Below are positions 46,678-55,000 of a stretch of 64,000 bases of DNA, in pieces. How positions within the stretch are numbered: the first letter of the stretch is position 1; each line of letters begins with the position of its first letter. A program made the position numbers and the translations under genes. Below the pieces are notes generated by a model, which worked only from the letters and a program-made list of their open reading frames with translations, was not told where the DNA came from and searched no databases. This stretch comes from Planctomycetota bacterium (GTDB taxonomy: Bacteria > Planctomycetota > MHYJ01 > WSZJ01 > JACPWG01), in contig JACPWG010000081.1 in the NCBI GenBank assembly GCA_016197205.1, positions 209,139-273,138 of the forward strand, read 5' to 3'.

Positions 46678-47148
46678 TCACGCGGAGCGTCGGCCGCCGG
46701 TCGCCGCCGGGAGCTGGACGGTCTCGAACCAGTAATCGTGCAATTTCTTCGAGACCGCGACCAGTTCTTCAAACGTGGTGGGCTTTCGGATGTAGGAAGA
46801 AGCACCGAGATCATAGCCCTGGAACACGTCCTCCTCCGCCGCGGAGTTGGTCAGGATCACGACCGGGATCGAGCGGAACTCCCGGTCGGCCTTGAGCTCG
46901 GCCAGGGTGCAGCGCCCGTCCTTTCGCGGCATGTTCAGGTCGAGCAGGATCATCGAAGGGCGGGGCGCCGGTACCCCGGCATCGGCAGTCTCCCGACCCC
47001 GAAGGTAGTCCAGCACGGCTTGCCCGTCCTCGACGAAGTGAAGCGGCACGCATAGGCCGCTCCGCGCAAAGGCATTGCCGAGCAGCAACCGATCGTCGGC
47101 GCTGTCGTCAGCCACCAGGATCGGCCCCAGCTTCCCCTGGGTACTCAT
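46678..47148 (-). CDS. Rcp1-type single-domain response regulator
   Basis: 156 residues from ATG 47148, GGAGGG site upstream. One receiver domain with acidic pocket ADDSADD (13-19), phosphoacceptor D70 (LLDLNMPRKDG), T100 and K122. Without an output domain it probably relays phosphate or binds a partner. Rcp1-like receivers usually pair with phytochrome-type kinases such as those at 9042 and 13091, but no kinase is adjacent. Confidence 0.92.
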   Translation of the reverse strand: MSTQGKLGPILVADDSADDRLLLGNAFARSGLCVPLHFVEDGQAVLDYLRGRETADAGVPAPRPSMILLDLNMPRKDGRCTLAELKADREFRSIPVVILTNSAAEEDVFQGYDLGASSYIRKPTTFEELVAVSKKLHDYWFETVQLPAATGGRRSA

Positions 47149-47240
47149 TGCAGCCCTCCTCGGAGGTCCTGGAAAAACCAAACCGCTCCCGGTGTCCCTC
47201 CGGCAGGCCAAGCAAGCCTGGCCCGCCCGAGGGCTCCCGC

Positions 47241-48185
47241 CTATTTGCCTCCCGCTCCCGGGTCCGTGGCCGTGGCCGGCGGTGAGGTGGCGCTCCCAGC
47301 CCCGGATCCGCCGGGGCCCGCAATCGGCTCCTCGCGGCTCCAGTCCACGGTCAGGGTCAGGTCGCCGCCGGCCTCCACCTCCACCGACTCCTCTCCCTCG
47401 CCCCACGTGCCGGTCGCGACCACGTGCCCGGCCATTTCCAGCCGCACCGGCGCCCCTTGCTCGAGCGCGAAAAGCAGAAAGCCGCGGCTCTCCATGCGCG
47501 TCCGCGACCCGCTCTCGCCGATCGAGGCGAGGTCCAGCTCGAGGGCGATCCGGGCGCATCGTCGGCCGCCCAGTTCCACGACTTCCGCCAGCCGACAGCC
47601 CAGGCGCGCATGCTCGGGGTGCTCCAGCCCGCTGGAAAAATACAGGTCGTTCACGGCCGCCGCGGGGACCTCCCACACCTCCCCCACCGCCACGGGCGTC
47701 GCGGGCAGGAGCAGGCCGATCGGCGCGTGTTCGACCCGCCGTAGGACGGCTTCGTCCAGCTCCGACGGCTCCTTCCCTTCGCAGGTCGCCTTCCGGCGCG
47801 TGCCGAGGCCTTCGAGGAGAAAAGTGAGCCCCGAGAGCGGCCCGTCCCGGGAGTCGGTTTCTTCGGTGCCGATGCGCGTCGTGGAAGTCCGCTGCATCGG
47901 GTAGCGCCGTCGTACGCGTACCGGGAGTCCCTCGGCGACTTCGAGCACCTCGTCGACCGTCTCCTCCTCGTCCCGGGACAGCAGCGGAAACTCGCGCGCC
48001 GCGCCGCGCTCACGCAGGGTGCGCTTGCCTCTCACTTCGCAGACCGAACGTTCGACGAGCCGGTCGCCGACCCGGGCATCCTGCCGCAGCAGCAGCCGCT
48101 CCTCCGCTCCGGACGGAAGAGCGAGGAGAAGGCTCGGGGCTCCCCCGAGGAGAAGCGCCGCGAGCGTGTGCGTGACGCGTGTCAT
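47241..48185 (-). CDS. Secreted protein of unknown function
   Basis: 314 residues with a signal peptide (HTLAALLLGGAPSLLLALPSGA). The body (~30-290) is beta-rich with many charged strands (LLLRQDARVGDRLVERSVCEV, RCARIALELDLASIG, VRLEMAGHVVATGTW) and ends in a Gly/Ser/Pro tail. The length and strand pattern recall planctomycete secreted proteins of DUF6263 kind, which is a guess from memory. It is 92 bases upstream of the receiver on the same strand. Confidence 0.65.
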   Translation of the reverse strand: MTRVTHTLAALLLGGAPSLLLALPSGAEERLLLRQDARVGDRLVERSVCEVRGKRTLRERGAAREFPLLSRDEEETVDEVLEVAEGLPVRVRRRYPMQRTSTTRIGTEETDSRDGPLSGLTFLLEGLGTRRKATCEGKEPSELDEAVLRRVEHAPIGLLLPATPVAVGEVWEVPAAAVNDLYFSSGLEHPEHARLGCRLAEVVELGGRRCARIALELDLASIGESGSRTRMESRGFLLFALEQGAPVRLEMAGHVVATGTWGEGEESVEVEAGGDLTLTVDWSREEPIAGPGGSGAGSATSPPATATDPGAGGK

Positions 48186-48667
48186 CCGGTGATCACCTTA
48201 CCAGCTCCCCGTAGGGCTGCACGCCGGCCGCGAGGGGCATGGGGCCGACGGTTCCCTTCAACCACGCGGAGGGAAGACGGGCAAGCGAAATCGTAGGACC
48301 CGGAGGACAGGGAGAGGGAGCGGAGTGCCCCGTCCGCTCCCCAAATTCACCCCACTGGGGACTTGCACCGGACGGGCCCTCTCTGTTATCCTATCCCGCT
48401 TCGCCCCTACGCCATGGACCTGTGGGCCTCGTTCGAGCGAGCAGGGCTTCCAGGTCGAGGGCCGGCCCCTCCCTGCGCACGGGGGAAGGTCGGTCCTACC
48501 CCCCGCGTTCTGCGCCCCGAAGCTTGCCGCACAAATCGCACGAAGCGGTGAGCACGGAGCGCGGAGGGGGACGCGGGCCGCCGTCGGCGGAGGCGCGGCG
48601 AAGGGCAACGCGCGCGCACCACGCGTTCGGTTCTTGATCGCGGCTACCCCCCTGGGTCGAGGAGCGC
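48186..48667. other. Gap upstream of the PilT cluster
   Basis: 482 bases without a supported gene or R-family repeat. TTGCAC (48363-48368), 18 bases, TATCCT (48387-48392) is a possible promoter for the PilT cluster, leaving a leader of about 270 bases. Confidence 0.4.
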
Positions 48668-50551
48668 ATGGACCTGCTGGAGGAGAGCACGCTCTTCGGA
48701 CGTTTGGCGCTCGGGAACCGTTTCCTGACCCAACAACAGCTCGACGACGTGATCGACACGCAGGGGCAGCTCCAGGTCTATCGGCGACTTGGCGACATCG
48801 CCGTCGCCAAGGGGTACATGACGCCGCAGCAACTCAAGCAGCTCCTTGACTTGCAAGAGCGCGTCGCTGCGATCAAGTCGCGAGCAGGCGCCGGGGACGG
48901 GGACGGCCCGCGCACGCCGGCGGCGGTTTCCTCCGACACGAAGTTCATCCTTCACACCGCGGGAGCCCCCGCAGCGCCGCAGCCCGCAGCGACGCCCGCG
49001 AGTGGGACCCTTCGCCCGCTCAGCGGCCCCGCGGGCGGCGCGGCCGGCCCGGGCGCCGCCGGCGCCCGAACGATCACGACCTCCATCCTCCGGCACGACG
49101 GGCCCGCAACCGCCGCGCCGCCGATCGCCGGCCCCCAGGGCGCGGTCTCGCCCTCTTCGTCGCACGCGCCCGCGATGAAGCCGATCCCGACCCCTGCCTG
49201 GGCTGCATCGCCTGCCGCGGCGACCGGCGCGCCTCCGCGGGTGCCGCCTCACCCGGCCCAGGCCCCGGCCCTGGCACACGCGCATGCGCCCGCTCCGCCG
49301 CCGACCCCGACCGCGCCCTTGACGGTGGCCCCGCCGCCTTCCGCGCCTCCACTTGCGCGCGTGCCCGCCCCCCCGTCGGCCCACCCGCCCGCGGCGCCTC
49401 CGAGTCCGGCACCCCAGGAGTCCGCGCCCCAAGTCGCCGTCCCGGCGGAGGCCCACCATCCCCTCGCGGACGGGCCGACGGATACCGAGGGGCTCCAGGC
49501 GATCCTCAAAATGTCCCGCTACCTCGGGGCCACCGACCTCCACCTCCAGGTCGGCTGCCGGCCCTTCGTTCGCCACCACGGCGAACTGGTTTTCCTCAAG
49601 GCGAACCCGCTCACCCCGGAGGAGACGGAGAAGTACTGCCGCACCGTGCTCACCCCTGCCCAGCGCAACCTCTTCTTCCGTGAGTGCGACGTCGACTTCT
49701 GCTACGCCACCGAGGGGATCGGCCGCTACCGCACCAATCTCTTCCGCGACCACCGCGGCTTCGGCCTGATCTTCCGGATCATCGCCAACAAGATCCCTAC
49801 GCTCGAGGAGCTGGGACTCCCCCCGATCGTGACGAAGTTCACGACCTACAGCCAGGGCCTCATCCTGATCACCGGTCCCACGGGGTGCGGGAAGTCCTCC
49901 ACTCTCGCGGCGCTCGTGGACCTCATCAACCGCGAGCGGAAGGAGCACATCATCACGGTCGAGGACCCGATCGAGTACGTGATGACGAGCAAGAGCTGCC
50001 TCATCAATCAGCGGGAAGTGCCCCGCGACTCCAGCTCGTTCGCGCGCGCGCTGCGCGCGGCCCTGCGCGAGGACCCGGACATCATCATGATCGGGGAAAT
50101 GCGGGACCTCGAGACCATTTCGCTCGCGATCACGGCCGCGGAGACGGGCCACCTCGTGATCTCCACGCTCCACACTCGAAACGCCATCAGCACCGTGGAC
50201 CGGATCATCGACGTCTTCCCGCCGGTCCAGCAGTCGCAGATCCGGGCCATGGTCTCCGAGTCCCTCCGCGGCATCCTCACGCAATATCTGATCCGGACGG
50301 CCAACGGCCAGCGGCGCGTGACCTCGTGCGAGCTCCTCTTCAACACCCCCGCCATCGGCAACCTCATCCGCGACAACCGGAGTTTCCAGATCCGGTCGCA
50401 GATGCAGGTCGGCCGGAAACTCGGCATGCGCCTCATGGACGACTCCCTCAAGGAACTGGTCCAGACGGGCACGATCAGCCTCGAGGTCGCCCGCGGGCTC
50501 GCGGAGTCGAAGGCGGACTTCGCCCAGGCCGGCGAAACCGGCCACCCGTAG
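48668..50551 (+). CDS. PilT-like ATPase with N-terminal MshEN-like module and Pro/Ala linker (PilT-A)
   Basis: 627 residues from ATG 48668 (GAGGAG just upstream). Residues ~5-75 are a two-part helical module (LFGRLALGNRFLTQQQLDDV ... LGDIAVAKGYMTPQQLKQLL) like the N-terminal domains of GspE/MshE. A Pro/Ala-rich linker (~80-265) leads to a complete PilT ATPase (~275-620): Walker A K409 (GPTGCGKSS), Asp box VEDPIEY, Walker B with E477 (IGEMRD), His box H502 (STLHTRN). It should be an active hexameric motor of the type IV pilus retraction family; no pilin or PilB/PilC gene is in the window. Confidence 0.9.
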   Translation: MDLLEESTLFGRLALGNRFLTQQQLDDVIDTQGQLQVYRRLGDIAVAKGYMTPQQLKQLLDLQERVAAIKSRAGAGDGDGPRTPAAVSSDTKFILHTAGAPAAPQPAATPASGTLRPLSGPAGGAAGPGAAGARTITTSILRHDGPATAAPPIAGPQGAVSPSSSHAPAMKPIPTPAWAASPAAATGAPPRVPPHPAQAPALAHAHAPAPPPTPTAPLTVAPPPSAPPLARVPAPPSAHPPAAPPSPAPQESAPQVAVPAEAHHPLADGPTDTEGLQAILKMSRYLGATDLHLQVGCRPFVRHHGELVFLKANPLTPEETEKYCRTVLTPAQRNLFFRECDVDFCYATEGIGRYRTNLFRDHRGFGLIFRIIANKIPTLEELGLPPIVTKFTTYSQGLILITGPTGCGKSSTLAALVDLINRERKEHIITVEDPIEYVMTSKSCLINQREVPRDSSSFARALRAALREDPDIIMIGEMRDLETISLAITAAETGHLVISTLHTRNAISTVDRIIDVFPPVQQSQIRAMVSESLRGILTQYLIRTANGQRRVTSCELLFNTPAIGNLIRDNRSFQIRSQMQVGRKLGMRLMDDSLKELVQTGTISLEVARGLAESKADFAQAGETGHP

Positions 50552-50635
50552 GCTTCCGCCCGCCAAAGCCTCGACCGTTTTGCTTGCGGCTCCCCCTCGT
50601 TGGCCTCCCGTCACCCGGGCTTACAGGACGCGCGC

Positions 50636-51697
50636 ATGGCCGCCATCGATCGCCTCCTTCGGCTGCTCAAGGACACCGGCGCCTCCGATCTCCACATGGC
50701 GACCGGGCAGCGGCCGAAGCTCAGGGTCCATGGCGACCTCGAGGACATCCCCGAGCACGCCGCCCTCACCGAAGATTCCTCCATCGCCTACCTCCAGGAA
50801 ATCTGCCCCCCGCACCGGTACACGGAGTGGAGCCAGACCCACGACGCGGATTTCGCCTACTCCCTCGCCGGGGTCGCCCGCTTCCGCTGCAACTACTTCC
50901 AGCAGCACAACGGTCCCGGCGCGGTCTTCCGGGTCATCCCGGAGAAGATCAAGACGATCGCCGACCTCCACCTCCCGCCCATCGTCGAGAGCATCACGCT
51001 CCTCAAGCACGGTCTCGTCCTCGTCACCGGCCCCACCGGCAGCGGCAAGTCCACGTCGCTCGCCGCGATGATCGACCACATCAACACCACGCAGAAAAAG
51101 CACATCATCACCATCGAAGACCCCCTCGAGTTCGTCCACGCCAACAAAAGCTCCATCCTCACCCAGCGGGAAGTCGATTCCCACACTACCTCCTTCCCCC
51201 GCGCCCTCAAGGCCTCGCTCCGACAGGACCCGGACATCGTGCTCATCGGCGAGATGCGGGACCTCGAAACGATCTCGCTCGCCCTCACCGCGGCGGAAAC
51301 CGGCATCTTGGTCTTCGGCACGCTCCACACCAACAGCGCCCCCAAAACGATCGACCGCATCATCGACGTCTTTCCCCCGGAACAGCAGTCGCAGGTCCGC
51401 ACCGTCCTGGCCGAGGTGCTCAAGGCCGTGGTCTCCCAGATCCTCCTCCAGACCTCCGACGGGAAGGGGCGCGTCGCCGTCAACGAAATCCTCCTGTCCA
51501 CGAGCGGGATGGCCAACGTGATCCGCGAGGGGAACACGCCGAAGATCCACAACCTGATCGAGGCCGGACGGGGCGAGGGCATGCAGACGATGGATAACGC
51601 CCTGATGGCCTACCTGCAGCAGGGGAAGATCAAGGCGGACGACGCTTACGTGAGCGCGCACGACAAGACGATGTTCGAGCGTTTCCTGAACCCGTGA
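50636..51697 (+). CDS. pilT: PilT twitching-motility ATPase (PilT-B)
   Basis: 353 residues from ATG 50636, the normal size of PilT. All catalytic elements are intact: K138 in GPTGSGKST, IEDPLEF Asp box, E206 in IGEMRD, H231 in GTLHTNS, and the VAVNEIL segment typical of PilT. It hydrolyses ATP to pull pilus subunits back into the membrane. It lies 84 bases after PilT-A, so the two form a cassette and may form mixed or alternative hexamers. Confidence 0.93.
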   Translation: MAAIDRLLRLLKDTGASDLHMATGQRPKLRVHGDLEDIPEHAALTEDSSIAYLQEICPPHRYTEWSQTHDADFAYSLAGVARFRCNYFQQHNGPGAVFRVIPEKIKTIADLHLPPIVESITLLKHGLVLVTGPTGSGKSTSLAAMIDHINTTQKKHIITIEDPLEFVHANKSSILTQREVDSHTTSFPRALKASLRQDPDIVLIGEMRDLETISLALTAAETGILVFGTLHTNSAPKTIDRIIDVFPPEQQSQVRTVLAEVLKAVVSQILLQTSDGKGRVAVNEILLSTSGMANVIREGNTPKIHNLIEAGRGEGMQTMDNALMAYLQQGKIKADDAYVSAHDKTMFERFLNP

Positions 51698-52087
51698 GCT
51701 CGCGGGCGCGGTACTCAGGCAGCGCCCGCTTCGCCCACGCGCGTCGAGCTTTCGGGCGCGGTCCCGACTTCGTCACCCCCTGTGCAGGCTCGCGGGCGGC
51801 TCCGCCGTTTCGGTTCTCCTGGTGCCTGCCTGCGCCCAGCAGCCGTCGGCCGCACGGGTCCTTTTTCCTTGAATGTTCGCCGCGGACGGGATAGATTGGG
51901 ACCTCTGGCTCACTCTCCAGGGACTCACTCCGTATCCCAAGGGGACAACTCCGGTTGGGTTCCGGCGGAGGACACGCACAGACCCGGGGGAAACGGGACC
52001 GATCGCGGGCAAGCTCTGGGTCTTTCGGGCCCCGAGGGCGGCGCGTCCTGTGACCTCGAGCAGCACACCTGAGCGAGGGATCCACGG
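51698..52087. other. Gap between the two PilT cassettes
   Basis: 390 bases with no gene. CGGGCGCGGTACTCAG near 51706-51720 resembles a worn R1 end. Confidence 0.4.
51869..51897 (+). promoter_or_regulatory. Predicted promoter for the second PilT cassette
   Basis: TTGAAT (51869-51874), 17-base spacer, TAGATT (51892-51897), 190 bases before the start codon. Confidence 0.4.
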
Positions 52088-55000
52088 ATGGATGCCGAGG
52101 ACAATGCTGTCTTCGGGCGCCTGGCTGTCGGCAATCACATGCTGACCCAGAAGCAGCTCAATGATTGTATCGACACCCAGAAGAAGCTGCCGATTCCTCG
52201 CAAACTGGGCGAGATCGCGGTCAGCAAGGGCTACCTCACGATCAAGTCCCTTCGCACCCTTCTCGACTTGCAGCGCCGCGTCCAGGGGATGACCGCGCGC
52301 GCAAGACCCGCCGCCTCACCGGGGATCCAGGCCGGCCTCGGCGCGCGCGTGGGCGGGTCGAACGCGGGAACCGGATTGGTTTCGGGCGGCGGCGGCGCGG
52401 CGGGAAGGAGGGCCGACCTGCGCTCGCCGTCTCCGCTCGGCAGCGTGGCGCTCTTCGGCGGCCCGGCGCCTTCTCCTCCTGCCCCCATCCCCGCTCCTAC
52501 GCAAGGGGCCGGCGGCGGCTCGATGCAGATCTTCGCCGCCTCCCCGCTCTTCGGCGGCCCGCAGGCCACGCCCTCCGCGGCGACGCCGGCTTCCTCCCTG
52601 CCCGCCCCCTACCCGCCGGCGCCTCCGTACCCCAGTTCCTCGCCGACCGGTGCCCCCTCGCCGCTCGCCGCCCCCGCGCAGTTGTTCGGGACGGGGCCCC
52701 AACCCGCCGCTCCCACCCCCCGGGGTCCGACGCGTCGGCCGTTCCCCTTCGGCCCTGCGACCGCGGCAGCCGCCACCGGCCCGACCGACCCCACACCGCC
52801 CGTGCTGTACGGGTCGGGCGGACTGCCCCCGCCACGACAGCCCGGTACTCCGTGGCCGAATAGTCAGTTCACCCCGCCTGCCGGCCCCGCAGCGGGGGGC
52901 CCTCCCGGCCGGCCGCCCTTCCCCTCGACCGGCTTCCGACCGCCGACGGGCCCACCTGGCTTCCGACCGCCCTTCCCCGGCGCCCGACCGCCTGCCGCTC
53001 CCCCGGCGCCATTTGGTGGGACAGCCACGTCCGGTCCGCCCCCGCAGGCAAGCGCCGCGCCTCCCGCCGTGGGGCAAGGTCTCCCCCAGACGTCGACGAC
53101 CTATCGCTGGTGGAAGCTCCCCGCGCAGCCGCCCGGCTCCGGACCCCGGGAGAGCGCTCCCGCTCCGCTCGCAGCGTCACTCGCGCCGGTGCCCACCTTC
53201 GGCTGGACCGGGGCGCCACCCACGCCGCCCGCGCCACCGCCCCCGGTCTCCGAGGCCCCGTTCGATCTCGAGGCCCTCGACGAAGCGGCGGAATCCCCGT
53301 CCGTCTCCGTCGCGAGCCCGGCACCCACTCCCGCGCCCAAGCCCGCACCCACGCCAGTGCCAATGCCCAGGCCCTTCGCCCCGCAGATCCGGCCGCCCGC
53401 CCCGGCGAGCTTCCCCTGGCAAATCGCACCCACCCCCGAATCGACCCGACGTCAGTCCAGTCCTCTCGGCTTCCTCGCCGCCCTGCGCCCCCGCCCCCTC
53501 GTACCGATCCGCATCGACGAAAATGCCTCCGCGCTCTCCAGGCTGCCTGCGGGCTTCACGCTCGGAGGGATCGACGAATTCGACGGCTCCTCCTCGCCGC
53601 TCGTCGCCGTCGCGGTGAGTCGGGAAGAAGCACTGGCGGCGAACGCGGTCGTCGCCCTGCTGCCGGCGCCGGCGAGCGCCCCCGTGGAGCCGACGCCGGT
53701 CTCCACGCCGCCCGCAGCCGAGGTCGAGACGGCAAAGCCCTCGGGAGACCTCGCGGAGAAGGCGGGAGCGCAGGCCGCCCTGTCCCCAACCTTCGACTTG
53801 GAAGCGGAGGTCGCAAGCATCCCTGCGCCGTCGACTTCGACGGCTCCGGGCGGCCCGCCGATCACGGCGCCGAACGAGGCGCAGCCGACGGCGTTGCCTG
53901 CGCCCGTCACGGCGCCCGTTACGGCGCCAGGCGCGACCCAGGAGGGAAACCCGGCCACGGCTGCACCGCAGGAACTCTCGCCGACCGCCGCGCCGCCCCT
54001 CCCAGTTCCTGCTTCCGCGGCGCCGGCGGCGCCCACGACTCCGACCGACATCGCGAGCACGCCCCCGCTCGCGGTCGCGCCGGCCAACGAGGTCGTGACG
54101 CCGCCGCCGCCGGCCGTCGACAAGTTCAGCCCGCCGGCGCCGGCCGCGGAGCCCCGACCCGAGGTTGCCTCCGAGGTCGCTTCGACGGCGCCGGCGGCCG
54201 AGCCCATGCGACTCGCATCCGCGCTCGACCGCACCCTCGTGACGCCGGAGCCGGCCGCGTCGACGGCCGGGGCGCCGCCCGGGGAAGCGGCGGCGGTGCC
54301 TCTCGCCTCTTCCCCAGTGACCGAGTCCCTGGTCGGACCACAGACTTCGCTCGAACTCGCGCCCAAGCCCATCGCGTTCGCGCCTCCGCCGGCGGACGCC
54401 GCCCCCGCCCCGACTCCCGCCCCTGTGCCCGCGCCTGCACTCGAACCGCCGCTCGTGTCGCCTGCCGCACCGGTCGAACTCACGGCGGGACCCGCAGCCG
54501 AACCGACGGCAGTACCCGCGAGTGTCCCCACGTTCCAGCCGGCGGAAGTCGGCATCGGCACGATGGTGTCGGCCGCCGCGGTCGCGGCCCCCGCCCTGGT
54601 CCCGGCGCCCGCCGTCACCGAGCCTGCCGCCACGCAAGCGCCGAGTTCGCAAGCGCTCGACACCGAGCAAGCCGACCTAAGGTATTCACCTGAGGCCGAG
54701 ACCGCGCCAGTCGTACTTGCCCCACCGGCCGCTTCGCCATCGGAGCCCTTGGCGGCACCCGAGCCGCCGCCGCTCCGGATCGGGCCGGCCCTGTCGGTGT
54801 CGGTCGAGGAAGAGTCCGCATCCACGCCGGCGCCGGCGCCGGCCCCCACGCTTCTCGCGGCAGCGGGCACCGGCACGGAAGCGCCGGTCGACGCCGCTTC
54901 CGCGCCCGCCGTGCCGAGTTTCGCGGCCGAAGCATCGGCGTCCGCGGAGACGCCCGCCGCCCCTTCCCTGGAGGTCGGGCGCCTTTCCCGGGCCGCGCCC

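Noticed and set aside
48239..48667. Small + strand frame upstream of PilT-A
   Set aside because: Low-complexity Arg/Pro/Gly composition, no ribosome site and no conserved motif.
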